A stretch of 64,000 nucleotides of DNA. Source: Planctomicrobium sp051466335 (GTDB lineage Bacteria > Planctomycetota > Planctomycetia > Planctomycetales > Planctomycetaceae). The stretch is from NCBI RefSeq assembly GCF_051466335.1, contig NZ_CP195793.1, forward strand, positions 4,154,001-4,218,000. Reading direction: 5' to 3'. Position 1 is the stretch's first letter. Each line of letters opens with the position of its first letter. The position numbers and the translations under genes were made by a program. Positions 8,671 through 16,848 of the stretch are shown here, piece by piece. Under the pieces are notes generated by a model. The model was not told where the DNA came from. It ran no database searches and worked only from the letters and a program-made list of their open reading frames with translations.

Positions 8671-9570
8671 CTACTCTTGTACTGGCAATCTCGACAGAGC
8701 CGGTTGTGTGACAGGTTGCCAGACCCCATCCCGCATCAAACTGAAAAGAGTTGCTGCAATGAGATCGGCCGTGGTGCCGGGGTTGCGACGATGCCCATCG
8801 CCCCGCAACCAAAGATCGAATTCCTCGATGGCATTGGCAGATACCAGGTTGTCGCTGGTCTCCAGTGAAACGATGCGATTCGCTCTTCGTTGAGCTTCGA
8901 TCGCGACTTCTTCACCACACTTACGGAGGATCAACGAGTCCGACTGGTTTGCGAGATAGTCTAAATGCAACCCGACAATGGCTTCCAGTTCATCCTGTCC
9001 CTTGCTGAGCCTAGCAAGGAACCGCTCGCAGCCGAATCCCAGAACATCTTCATATGAATGTGTGTACTGCCATGCAATCTTGTCGGATGGAACCTGCGCC
9101 ATCGCTTCGAGGATTGTGATTTGCGGTGTTTGAGAGACATCGTTTTGATCGACCTCTCCGAGTCCACCGGGCTGCGCATGGCGAATCGCTTCATAGATGA
9201 GTGCTGTTTGGCTCAGGTCGATCCCGCGAAGCACTGACTCGATTCCAGCGGCACAAGAAATCCCCAGCGGAATCGCAGCGAGTGGAGCAAGCAACAACAC
9301 CATCCCAAGGTTTGTATTGGTGCCGACCGCTGACCGGGTCGCCTTCACTGCATTGAGAATCGCCTGACCGACTCCGGAGTCAGCAGACACCGCGAGGATC
9401 GGAGCAATGACTTCAGCGGAGCGGACAAAGTCGTCGTAGGTTAAATCAGCAAAGCGTTTGCCGGGAGAGACGTTTCCGGGTTTAGGAGCGGTGCATTCAA
9501 GCAAACACGCTGACTGCAAAAAAGCAGCCAACGTGTTCGAATTCGACTGAACGACAGCGGTCACCGGCAA
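8671..9570 (-). CDS. Triphosphoribosyl-dephospho-CoA synthase (CitG/MdcB) family protein
   Basis: A 299-residue member of the CitG family, recognised from ACLLECTAPKPGNVSPGKRF near the N-terminus, TNTNLGMVLLLAPLA, and the C-terminal GDGHRRNPGTTADLIAA. CitG and MdcB build the prosthetic-group precursor of citrate or malonate lyase from ATP and dephospho-CoA. No lyase subunit genes are seen in the window, so the classical role is doubtful. The gene begins 17 bp after a fabZ-like gene and ends 22 bp before the queD-like gene, so it is probably cotranscribed with both. The true substrate may be another nucleotide or pterin compound; this is inference. Confidence 0.8.
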   Translation of the reverse strand: MPVTAVVQSNSNTLAAFLQSACLLECTAPKPGNVSPGKRFADLTYDDFVRSAEVIAPILAVSADSGVGQAILNAVKATRSAVGTNTNLGMVLLLAPLAAIPLGISCAAGIESVLRGIDLSQTALIYEAIRHAQPGGLGEVDQNDVSQTPQITILEAMAQVPSDKIAWQYTHSYEDVLGFGCERFLARLSKGQDELEAIVGLHLDYLANQSDSLILRKCGEEVAIEAQRRANRIVSLETSDNLVSANAIEEFDLWLRGDGHRRNPGTTADLIAATLFSLMRDGVWQPVTQPALSRLPVQE

Positions 9571-9587
9571 TCCCTGATATCAACGGA

Positions 9588-10064
9588 TCAGAGCTTTGAG
9601 CGTTTCAATTCTGTCAGCAAGCTGTTGAGTCCAGCTTCGACTGCATTTTGTTGGCTCAGACCTTCAGGTAACCCTGCAGCTTTCTCGGTGAGCTGAGTAA
9701 AGATGATCTCAGCCTCTGCCACCAGTTCGTCACCGCAATGCGCGGTCATGGTCGCCATTCCACCTTCTTCGCGGGCATCTTCCAATGTCGCGGTGTAGAT
9801 CAGCTGATCACCTGGTCGTGCATGTCGATGGGAGATGAACTTTGGAACTTTCGCGAGGAAAACCAAGTACTTGAACTGGAAAGCTTCTCCAAGAAGAATC
9901 CCCCCGGTTTGGGCCATACCTTCCATGATTAGCGATCCTGGCATCACAGGATAGCCGGGAAAATGGTCATGGAGATGCTCTTCCGCCAACGAGATGTTCT
10001 TGACCGTCTTGGCGTATTTGCCACTCTCAAACTCAATGAATTTGTCGATCCAGAACCAGCGCAT
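9588..10064 (-). CDS. FabZ-like 3-hydroxyacyl-ACP dehydratase (hotdog fold), copy 1
   Basis: A 158-residue single hotdog-domain protein. It has DHFPGYPVMPGSLIMEGMAQ, the FabZ signature, with catalytic histidine 34 and glutamate 48. FabZ removes water from 3-hydroxyacyl-ACP. The ATG at 10064 has GGGAAT upstream; the longer open frame to 10130 adds an unsupported extension. It is one of two such genes flanking fabG and an acyl carrier protein gene on the same strand, and no ketosynthase is nearby. The pair could form a heterodimer or act in a special acyl pathway rather than housekeeping fatty acid synthesis. Confidence 0.88.
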   Translation of the reverse strand: MRWFWIDKFIEFESGKYAKTVKNISLAEEHLHDHFPGYPVMPGSLIMEGMAQTGGILLGEAFQFKYLVFLAKVPKFISHRHARPGDQLIYTATLEDAREEGGMATMTAHCGDELVAEAEIIFTQLTEKAAGLPEGLSQQNAVEAGLNSLLTELKRSKL

Positions 10065-10191
10065 GTATATTCCCAAACGGCATTCCAGGAATGCACTCTT
10101 CAAAGAAAGAAGGAACGAGTTGAGCCGCACAAGGTTCTGTACGGCTAAACCCGTTAACTCAAGTCACGAAACACTTCCTGCAGAATAGAGA

Positions 10192-10575
10192 CTAGACTTT
10201 GCTAGCAATAAACTTGCAGATCATGTCGACTGTGAACAAATCTTGCACGTTAGATGCTTTGGGATCAGCAGCAAGCTTGTCCACGTTTGCGTGTGGCATG
10301 CTCTTGCGGAGTTCCTGAATCCCTTCCTCAGTGACCTTGCCGTCTTTAATGTAGCCAGAATCAGCTGTCAGCATGTGTTCCGGGAACAGTTCAGCACGAG
10401 GAATCTTGATATCGAACGCCTTCTCGAGCCGGAAGACGATGTCCAGAAAGTCGATTGACTCAGCGCCCAGATCGCCCATCAGTGTTGCTTCCGGAGTCAC
10501 TTCATCATCTTCGACGCTCAATGCGTTGATCAAAACTTCCTGAACCTTCGAAAATACCTGCTCTTCACTCGCCAT
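10192..10575 (-). CDS. Acyl carrier protein, extended form
   Basis: A 127-residue acyl carrier protein. The phosphopantetheine site is serine 40 in GDLGAESIDFLDIVFRLE, differing from the usual DSL context. Helix III is interrupted by an insertion of roughly 30 residues (about 62-95, containing SGYIKDGKVTEEGI), so the protein is half again as long as typical ACPs of about 80 residues. The ATG at 10575 gives a normal ACP N-terminus, with GGAG about 10 nt upstream. It lies between fabG and a fabZ-like gene on the same strand, suggesting these enzymes act on chains attached to this carrier. Confidence 0.9.
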   Translation of the reverse strand: MASEEQVFSKVQEVLINALSVEDDEVTPEATLMGDLGAESIDFLDIVFRLEKAFDIKIPRAELFPEHMLTADSGYIKDGKVTEEGIQELRKSMPHANVDKLAADPKASNVQDLFTVDMICKFIASKV

Positions 10576-10625
10576 TTTCAGAAACTCCGTAATGAATGTC
10601 CGGACCATATCAGTACGGACGAAGA

Positions 10626-10732
10626 CTCACCGTCGAACCCAACCATTCAGTGGCAAAGACGACGGTGAGCACGTCTTACCCAGAGAATTACTCATCAATC
10701 TTCAGGCGATTTCAACGACTCAAAATCGCCTG
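10626..10732 (-). promoter_or_regulatory. Two stable hairpins in the leader of the acyl carrier protein gene
   Basis: Between fabG and the ACP gene lie two perfect 10-bp inverted repeats: 10626-10635 with 10660-10669 (24-nt loop) and 10703-10712 with 10723-10732 (10-nt loop). Neither is followed by a T tract on the minus strand, so they look less like terminators than like mRNA processing, stabilising or translation-control elements ahead of a carrier protein needed in large amounts. Confidence 0.45.
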
Positions 10733-10829
10733 TTGAAAGCCAATCGGCATGTTAACCCGACTTCTTGATAGCAGAACGCCCCTTCTGAACACCAAACGTC
10801 AAAATAGGATTTCTGCGAGAAATATTCTA

Positions 10830-11582
10830 CTAAAATCCGCCGAGAGTCAGTCCACCGTCGACGACGAGGACATGTCCGGTGATGTAACCAGCTTCGTCGC
10901 TTGCCAAGAATGCGACTGCGTTCGCGATGTCTTCTGGCTTACCCAGACGACGTACCGGAATCTGCTTCGTCAGTTCTCCCCCTGCGAGGTTACGCACAGC
11001 TTCAGTCATATCGGTCTCAATAAATCCCGGTGAAACTGCGTTCACGGTGATGTTACGACGACCGATTTCGGTTGCGAGGCAGCGGGTCAACCCCTGGATC
11101 CCCCCCTTGCTCGCAGCGTAGTTTACCTGACCCTGATTACCGAATTCTGCCGCCACGCTGGACATGTTGACGATACGCCCGTATCGCTGCGACATCATCT
11201 GACGCATGGCCGACTGGCAGAAGTTGTAAACGCTGTTCAGATTTGTGGAGATGACTGCGTTCCAGGCGTCTTCTTCCATGACCGCCAGCAGACCGTCGCG
11301 GATGATTCCCGCATTGTTGACGAGGATGTCGATGCGTCCCCACTTTTCAACGACAGCGGCGATGATGCGATCAGCGTCAGCCTTAACAGCGACGTCGCCC
11401 TGCAGAGCAATGACTTCGTAGCCTTTTTCGGCCATTTCAGCGACAATTTTGTCCGCTGATTCTTTACTCGCCTTATAGACGAAGGCGACTTTTGTCCCTT
11501 GGCTGGCAAGCTTTTCAACGATTGCCTTACCGATCCCTCGGCTTCCCCCGGTGACGAGGGCTGTGCGTCCTTGAGTGCTCAT
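10830..11582 (-). CDS. fabG: 3-oxoacyl-ACP reductase (SDR family)
   Basis: A 250-residue classical short-chain dehydrogenase. The cofactor motif TGGSRGIG is at 11-18, NNAG at 89-92, the catalytic serine around 141-142, and YAASK with tyrosine 155 and lysine 159. The C-terminal ITGHVLVVDGGLTLGGF is typical of FabG, which uses NADPH to reduce 3-oxoacyl-ACP to 3-hydroxyacyl-ACP. It lies between two fabZ-like genes and the ACP gene, so reduction and dehydration steps are encoded side by side. It could instead be a general acyl reductase for a specialised pathway. Confidence 0.93.
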   Translation of the reverse strand: MSTQGRTALVTGGSRGIGKAIVEKLASQGTKVAFVYKASKESADKIVAEMAEKGYEVIALQGDVAVKADADRIIAAVVEKWGRIDILVNNAGIIRDGLLAVMEEDAWNAVISTNLNSVYNFCQSAMRQMMSQRYGRIVNMSSVAAEFGNQGQVNYAASKGGIQGLTRCLATEIGRRNITVNAVSPGFIETDMTEAVRNLAGGELTKQIPVRRLGKPEDIANAVAFLASDEAGYITGHVLVVDGGLTLGGF

Positions 11583-11695
11583 GTCTTCTCTTCTCCTAAG
11601 TCAGTTGAAACAGGGAGGCTTGGGAACTTATCACGCCGCCGGAATGGAACTCGGCAACGAAGGTCACGGGAAAAGTGAACTCCCAGTCAACCTGT

Positions 11696-12175
11696 TCAGG
11701 CTTTTCCGCCACGCCAGAGGACAGCATATAGGCTGCGCAAGCTGGCCAGTTCTAAATCGTCTGCACTTTTCATCTCTGGATTCTGACTCGAGAGATTGAA
11801 TTGTTCGAGAACAAGACGCGCATTGACAGCACTCGTCCCTTCCATCGTCCCCGCAACTTTAAAGGACCAGGATCCCTCTTCCTTCTTCAACACTGTCGTC
11901 ACAATCTCCAGAGTCTTCCCCGGAGAGACGAAATTGTTGAACTTCACGCCTTTGGCTTCTTTCAGAAGCACGGTGCTGTATTTGAAGTCTTCAGAAGCAC
12001 GCATCAACCAGGCACTTGCCTGTACCATCGCTTCCACCATCAGCACGCCGGGCATGATAGGGAAACCTGGAAAATGGTCCTGCAGGTATTCTTCAGCCAG
12101 AGAAAGAGTCTTGATCGCAGTGAGCGACTCGCCAGGCTGCACCTGAGTGATCTTGTCGATGAGTGTGAATCGCAT
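11696..12175 (-). CDS. FabZ-like 3-hydroxyacyl-ACP dehydratase, copy 2
   Basis: A 159-residue hotdog protein with DHFPGFPIMPGVLMVEAMVQ, catalytic histidine 34 and glutamate 48. It matches copy 1 position for position in the active site but differs in the rest, suggesting an old duplication. It appears to be the first gene of the fabZ-fabG-ACP-fabZ run; the ATG at 12175 opens onto a 500-bp intergenic region shared with the divergent gene at 12688. Dehydration of 3-hydroxyacyl chains on the neighbouring carrier protein is the likely role. Confidence 0.9.
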   Translation of the reverse strand: MRFTLIDKITQVQPGESLTAIKTLSLAEEYLQDHFPGFPIMPGVLMVEAMVQASAWLMRASEDFKYSTVLLKEAKGVKFNNFVSPGKTLEIVTTVLKKEEGSWSFKVAGTMEGTSAVNARLVLEQFNLSSQNPEMKSADDLELASLRSLYAVLWRGGKA

Positions 12176-12687
12176 TTATCGATGCCGTGCCATGCGCAAA
12201 AAGGAATGTGTTCGAAAGCTTGTGCTGGAAGCCTATTTGATTCGCTAAAATTATCTAGGGTGCAGGTTTCTCTACGAACCAGTTTCCAACACCGTCCGAA
12301 TTATCGGTTCTGACGAGGGAACTCCGGGGCAGAATTCGAGTGAATTATCAAATGCGGCAATATAGGGCACTCGCCTTCGAGTGACAACCAGCCCTGCGAA
12401 TTGTTGATTGTCAAGGTTTTTGACGAAAACGCTGAAGTTTCACCCATTTGACTGTGTCGATTGTGTCGGATCTGGCACGCATCCGCCATTGAGTTGATGT
12501 TTTCTACGCATTCAGCTGAGTTTGCCCGACAGTTTCCACCATAAAAGCTACGATTTTCAGCGTAGCCCCCTTGTTTTGACAACGATTTGCGTACTCTGTC
12601 ACTTGAGCCTATCAATTGGGTAGGTCCGCAACACATCGACGAGCGCCAATTTCTAGTTCCAAAGTTCACCAAGACGGAGAATGAGCA
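12176..12687. other. Divergent intergenic region, fabZ-like / acidic membrane protein
   Basis: No convincing gene. It should hold the promoters of both divergent genes. A GATAAT box lies near 12255 on the minus strand, and a small 6-bp hairpin (12547-12552 with 12561-12566) precedes a TTGACA box at 12576 on the plus strand that lacks a matching -10. Confidence 0.45.
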
Positions 12688-13278
12688 GTGGGAAAACTGA
12701 GTCTTGCCGGCACATCATTGACTGCTGCCATCCCAGCCGGAGCTCTCGCTTACGTCCTGTTGATGGCTGTTCTTCAGAGTCTCGACAAAATGTCGACGAC
12801 TCTCAAAATCGCCGTGATTGCGACGCTGCTGGTTAGCGCGATCGTCGCCATCCTCCCGGCTTATTTACTCATTTGGTATCGCCGTGATCCTGTCGTCAGG
12901 GATAAAAAGGCCAAAACCAAAGGGAAGCCTGAAGCAGCCGCAGCTGTCGCTGGCGATGAACTCACCGGCGACGACCTGACGGGAGAACTTCCTGCAGATG
13001 GGATGGATCTGACCGAAGAATTCCCATCAGAGACCCTGAGTCAGGATGAAGCATTCGAAGAAGATGTCACCGGCGCCTACGGCGAAACCGCTCAGGAATT
13101 TGATATGTCGGGGATCGAAGACGAATTCTCTCCAGAGGGAGAATTCGATCAGGATCGCGAAGCGACTCTGGAATTTGACGCCCATGATGAAGACGACTTT
13201 GCCTCTGCATCGAACGTGGAAGATGACTTCACATTCGATGAATTCATGGACGAGGATGAAGACGACAAGAAGAAATAG
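12688..13278 (+). CDS. Membrane protein with long acidic cytoplasmic or periplasmic tail
   Basis: Not recognised as a named family. Two hydrophobic helices (about residues 12-30 and 39-62) are followed by a short basic patch YRRDP...KKAKTKGKP and then about 110 residues very rich in Asp and Glu, ending EDEDDKKK. The tail is probably disordered and contains repeated short units such as DELTGDDLTGELP. GTG start with GGAGA about 9 nt upstream. The gene stands alone between a divergent fabZ-like gene and a terminator. The charge pattern suggests a membrane anchor with an acidic binding or calcium-binding tail; that is inference. Confidence 0.7.
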   Translation: MGKLSLAGTSLTAAIPAGALAYVLLMAVLQSLDKMSTTLKIAVIATLLVSAIVAILPAYLLIWYRRDPVVRDKKAKTKGKPEAAAAVAGDELTGDDLTGELPADGMDLTEEFPSETLSQDEAFEEDVTGAYGETAQEFDMSGIEDEFSPEGEFDQDREATLEFDAHDEDDFASASNVEDDFTFDEFMDEDEDDKKK

Positions 13279-13405
13279 AGCCCATTTCCCGAATTCACTG
13301 CGGGTCGCTGCCAGCCCGATGAGTCGTCAAACAGATCACCGTCGCCATTTGCCGAAGCAGGACCGCGAGGAAGTGGCTGATTGACCTTCCAAGTTTCAAT
13401 AAACC

Positions 13406-13447
13406 AAACAAGAAACGCCGCTCAGAGTTGAGCGGCGTTTCTTGTTT
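13406..13447. terminator. Bidirectional terminator after the acidic membrane protein gene
   Basis: An 18-bp perfect inverted repeat (13406-13423 and 13430-13447, 6-nt loop) with A run on one side and T run on the other, between the convergent gene at 12688 and the aminotransferase gene. Confidence 0.93.
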
Positions 13448-13460
13448 TGATCATCAGCGT

Positions 13461-14576
13461 TTATGCGCCGGCGCGAGCAACTTTGCGGAGTATTTCTGCC
13501 CCCTTGAGAAGTGTCTCATCTGGAGCAGCATACGAAATCCGGAAGTGGGTGTCCGCGTCGCTGAAAACGTTCCCGGGGATCACAAGCAGCTGATTTTCGA
13601 TCGCCTTTTTGACGAACTCGGAACCTGTTCCCCACGGTGCTTTCGGGAACATGTAAAACGCTCCGCCTGCTCCTTCAATCTCGAAGTCGTCCTTGAGTTC
13701 TGCCTTCAGCAAATCTCGTTTTCTTCGGTAATCAGCCGCTCGATCACTCACGTCGTAGTTCCAGGCGGTGACCGCTGCCCATTGCGCGGGATGCGGAGCA
13801 CAGACGAACGTGTACTGCTGCAATTTCATCATTTGCTGAATGATGTGTTCGGGACCATGAGCCCAGCCAACCCGCCACCCGGTCATCGAATGCGACTTGC
13901 TGAACCCATCGATCACAATCGTCTGGTCGTTGTATTTCGCTGGACTGACGAACGCGCCGTCGTCGCAGAAAATTCGATAAATCTCGTCGCTCAGCAGCGC
14001 AATATCATGCTCTTTGGCGATTTCTGCGAGGCCGCGAACCTCTTCTTCGCTGGCGACGTGACCTGTTGGATTACATGGACTGTTGAGGATGATTAACTTG
14101 GTTTTCTCGTTAATCGCTGCTCGCACCTTATCCAACGGGATCTTGAAGTCGGGATAGGTCGAAATTGGACGAATTGTGCCGCCAGCCAGCGTCGTCAGGT
14201 GCTTGTACATCACGAAATAAGGATCGAAGACGATCACTTCATCGCCAGGATTCAGAAGTGTTGACAGCGTCAACATCAGCCCCCCGCTGGTCCCGCTTGT
14301 GACGAACGATGTTCGATCAGCATGGTTGTACTCCTCCTTGATTGAGCCTTGAATCAAATCAAGCAGCGGTTTGATTCCTTGCGTTTGGCTGTAGGCGTTT
14401 TTTCCTTCCTCGACAGCCTTTTCGAGCGCCTTCTTGATTGGTTCCGGCGTGTCAAAGTGTGGTTGACCGATGCTCATATTCACCGGATTCACCATTTTGG
14501 CTGCCAAGTCGAACACTTTGCGAATTCCTGATGCGTCAATATTTCGCATCCGGTCAGCAACCCAACGCTCACTCAT
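13461..14576 (-). CDS. Class I/II PLP-dependent aminotransferase (aspartate aminotransferase-like)
   Basis: A 371-residue fold-type I aminotransferase. The PLP lysine is in GFSKSHSMTGWRVGW (lysine near residue 227), with the cofactor contacts NSPCNPTG and SDEIY upstream and the substrate carboxylate-binding arginine in HFRISYA near the C-terminus. It probably exchanges amino groups between an amino acid and 2-oxoglutarate; aspartate is the likely substrate by overall resemblance but others in subfamily I-gamma fit too. ATG 14576 is preferred over the upstream frame because it starts MSERWVADRM with GGCGAG before it. It follows queC by about 48 bp and may share its transcript. Confidence 0.9.
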   Translation of the reverse strand: MSERWVADRMRNIDASGIRKVFDLAAKMVNPVNMSIGQPHFDTPEPIKKALEKAVEEGKNAYSQTQGIKPLLDLIQGSIKEEYNHADRTSFVTSGTSGGLMLTLSTLLNPGDEVIVFDPYFVMYKHLTTLAGGTIRPISTYPDFKIPLDKVRAAINEKTKLIILNSPCNPTGHVASEEEVRGLAEIAKEHDIALLSDEIYRIFCDDGAFVSPAKYNDQTIVIDGFSKSHSMTGWRVGWAHGPEHIIQQMMKLQQYTFVCAPHPAQWAAVTAWNYDVSDRAADYRRKRDLLKAELKDDFEIEGAGGAFYMFPKAPWGTGSEFVKKAIENQLLVIPGNVFSDADTHFRISYAAPDETLLKGAEILRKVARAGA

Positions 14577-14624
14577 CGTTATCTCGCCTGTTGAAGAACC
14601 ATCCACAATGAAAATCGATCGACG

Positions 14625-15329
14625 TTACCGCGTCGTTGCGGGGTCGCTCATTCCGATTTCTGCAAACCCTTTCTGGCGTAGCTGACAGGAATCGCAGCGT
14701 CCGCACGGGTGACCATCCGGCAGAGGATCGTAGCAGGTATGAGTCTTGCCGTAATCCACTCCCAGCGACAATCCACGTTCAATGATCTGTGCTTTTGTGA
14801 GATGAATCAGCGGGGTGTGAATCTGGAATTTCCCCTTTCCCTCGACTCCTGCCTGTGTCGCCAGATTGGAAAGCCGAGCAAACTGCTCGATGAACTCTGG
14901 TCGACAATCGGGATAGCCGCTGTAGTCAACAGCATTCACGCCGATAAAGATATCAAAAGCACCTAATACCTCGGCCCACGCCAATGCCAACGAGAGAAAA
15001 ACCGTATTTCTCGCCGGGACGTATGTGATTGGAATGGCCTGCGACATCGCCTCGTCAGTCCGCTCTTTCGGGACTTCGATATCTGACGTCAGCGCGGAAC
15101 CGCCCCATTTCGCGAGGTCGAGATTCAACGTAATGTGCTCACTCGCGTTGAACGCTTTCGCCATTGCAGATGCGGCGTTCAATTCGAAGGTATGCCGCTG
15201 CCCGTAATCTATCGAGAGGCAATAACACTCGTATCCGGCATCGCGGGCAATTGCCAGGACAGTTGCGGAATCGAGACCGCCGCTGAGTAAAACAACCGCT
15301 TTTCGCGGGGAGGTTGTTGTCGTTGTCAT
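14625..15329 (-). CDS. queC: 7-cyano-7-deazaguanine synthase
   Basis: QueC converts 7-carboxy-7-deazaguanine and ammonia to preQ0 with ATP in the queuosine pathway. The N-terminal pyrophosphatase loop SGGLDS is at residues 16-21, and the C-terminal zinc site is CYDPLPDGHPCGRCDSC, four cysteines as in the family. Length 234 residues is normal. A QueD-family gene lies about 6 kb away on the same strand; queE and queF were not found in the window. Its own promoter probably lies just downstream of the BMC operon terminator. Confidence 0.95.
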   Translation of the reverse strand: MTTTTTSPRKAVVLLSGGLDSATVLAIARDAGYECYCLSIDYGQRHTFELNAASAMAKAFNASEHITLNLDLAKWGGSALTSDIEVPKERTDEAMSQAIPITYVPARNTVFLSLALAWAEVLGAFDIFIGVNAVDYSGYPDCRPEFIEQFARLSNLATQAGVEGKGKFQIHTPLIHLTKAQIIERGLSLGVDYGKTHTCYDPLPDGHPCGRCDSCQLRQKGFAEIGMSDPATTR

Positions 15330-15453
15330 GCTGAAATCCTACGAAATTGGGAAGCCAATCGCGAGTTACCGCAAATGAGTGTTCGCCGTTCACGAGGTTT
15401 CCTGCACCGGATGTCAGTGACTGCGATAATCTGTTGAACGCGATTCGGTTACG

Positions 15454-15490
15454 AAAAAAGACGCTGAGAAGAAATCGTCTTCCCAGCGTC
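15454..15490 (-). terminator. Terminator of the microcompartment operon
   Basis: On the minus strand a 13-bp stem with one mismatch (15478-15490 pairing with 15460-15472, 5-nt loop) is followed by a run of T (A run 15454-15459 on plus). It lies 30 bp after the aldolase stop codon and closes the BMC transcription unit. Confidence 0.9.
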
Positions 15491-15522
15491 TCAAATTCAA
15501 ATGAGCTTTCGCCAATATCGCT

Positions 15523-16407
15523 TTAGCGATTTCGCAAAGCAGCGAGGACTTCGTCGGTGATCGCTTTGACCAGTGCTTCCGGGTCAGCAGCGGCTAACTC
15601 GGAAAGTCCTGATGGTGGCTGCAAATAGCCGGGGAAACTTGGAGGGGCGTCGAAAGCCTTTGTAACCGGCAATTGTGCATTCACCGAGTTGTAACCTTCG
15701 CGGAAGGCGGTGTTGCTGCACAGATCGCAGTCTTCAACGTGGAAGCGTGGGTCATCAAAGCCGAGCTTCTTCTTGAGGTCCAGCAGTTCGCGGGACTTCT
15801 GCTCGTTCAGGTAAGTAATTCCACCCAATTGCTTGGAGAGAATCAGAATGCGGCAGTATGCATCCAGAATCTCAGTCTTCCAGTAAGCCTCTTCAAGAGT
15901 CTTTCCGAAAGTCACAGTACCGTGGTTCGTCAGAATGATGGTGTTCGACGACTTCAGGAACGGAACCACCGTGTCGGCGAATCCTTGTGCTCCCGGAGTT
16001 TCGTAAGGAGCGATCGGAACCTCCCCCATGAACACTTCGATTTCTGGGAGAACGCATTGCGGAATTGGTTCACGTGTCACAGCGAATGCTGTGGCATGTG
16101 GTGGATGGCAGTGAACAACAGCTTTTACGTCTGGACGATGTTTCATGATCGTCAGGTGGAGCAGAATTTCGCTGGTGCGTTTTTTGGTTCCAGCAAGCTG
16201 CTTGCCATCGAGGTCGACCATGCAAATATCTTCATGCTTCATGAAGCCTTTGCAGATCATTGTTGGGCTACACAGAACTTCGTTTTCACCCACGCGGTAG
16301 GAGATGTTACCGTCGTTCGCAGCGGCAAAACCTTTGTTGTAGACGCGACGACCAATCTCGCAGATCCATTCCTTGATCTCCGGATTGTTGAAGAGTGGGT
16401 GATACAT
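15523..16407 (-). CDS. Class II aldolase (fuculose/rhamnulose phosphate type) with C-terminal encapsulation peptide
   Basis: Zinc-dependent class II aldolase/adducin family, expected to cleave fuculose-1-P or rhamnulose-1-P to lactaldehyde and DHAP. Zinc ligands are in VVHCHPPHA (histidines 99 and 101) and TNHGT near residue 161, with the catalytic glutamate in RTSEILLH. The aldolase domain ends near 225; a cysteine-bearing segment DCDLC and a Pro-rich linker follow, then a C-terminal amphipathic helix, about DPEALVKAITDEVLAALRNR. That layout is the hallmark of BMC cargo targeting. Last gene of the operon, directly before the terminator. In the characterised planctomycete locus the aldolase gene is also at the end. 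Confidence 0.92.
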   Translation of the reverse strand: MYHPLFNNPEIKEWICEIGRRVYNKGFAAANDGNISYRVGENEVLCSPTMICKGFMKHEDICMVDLDGKQLAGTKKRTSEILLHLTIMKHRPDVKAVVHCHPPHATAFAVTREPIPQCVLPEIEVFMGEVPIAPYETPGAQGFADTVVPFLKSSNTIILTNHGTVTFGKTLEEAYWKTEILDAYCRILILSKQLGGITYLNEQKSRELLDLKKKLGFDDPRFHVEDCDLCSNTAFREGYNSVNAQLPVTKAFDAPPSFPGYLQPPSGLSELAAADPEALVKAITDEVLAALRNR

Positions 16408-16482
16408 ATCTGAAATCCTTGCTAGGCTCGGACCAAAGATCCGAAAACGTGCAGATGGTATTCTTTGAAGTAAAACTTGTTT

Positions 16483-16806
16483 TCACATGGGGACAGAGGC
16501 CATCCCCGTTCTTTGTTTCTTTAAATCCGGAATGCGGATTTCATCGAGTAATGCCGCGCAATAGGCGTCGAGTGGCTTCACATCTGGATAAAACGCCGCT
16601 GAAGCCTCAGCACCATCGCTGATGGCGATCAGTGAACCCGGACCAGAACCGAACTCGTCATATACGACCATCGGTTCGCCACGCCCTTGGACGTCACCTT
16701 TCAATCCCGTTCGACTCAGCGGAACCACCAGTTTCCAAATTGCTCCCTGCACGTCTGGATGACAGCGTGAAAGAGAAATTCGACCGATGACTTCGCCAAT
16801 CTTCAT
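16483..16806 (-). CDS. BMC-P pentameric shell vertex protein (EutN/CcmL family), copy 3
   Basis: A 107-residue EutN/CcmL-type protein: MKIGEVIGRISLSRC at the start, KLVVPL, then VVYDEFGSGPGSLIAISDGAEA, the pentamer pore region. These proteins cap the twelve vertices of the polyhedral shell. The C-terminal 25 residues beyond the domain (DEIRIPDLKKQRTGMASVPM) are longer than in copy 2. It lies 42 bp after the unrecognised cargo-like gene and 75 bp before the aldolase gene. Three BMC-P genes in one operon match the planctomycete locus type. Confidence 0.93.
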   Translation of the reverse strand: MKIGEVIGRISLSRCHPDVQGAIWKLVVPLSRTGLKGDVQGRGEPMVVYDEFGSGPGSLIAISDGAEASAAFYPDVKPLDAYCAALLDEIRIPDLKKQRTGMASVPM

Positions 16807-16848
16807 GTTTGATTCTTCAATTCGCCTGTAAGTGTTTCCACATCCAGA

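Noticed and set aside
12576..12604. TTGACA as a promoter for the acidic membrane protein gene
   Set aside because: At 17 bp spacing the -10 reads TCACTT, a poor match.
12301..12672. Open frame of 123 residues on the minus strand
   Set aside because: No family resemblance, low-complexity composition, lies in the divergent promoter region; likely chance.
15330..15453. Possible riboswitch (preQ1 or cobalamin type) upstream of queC
   Set aside because: The needed conserved loops could not be identified; a chance resemblance of GGAAACC-type words.
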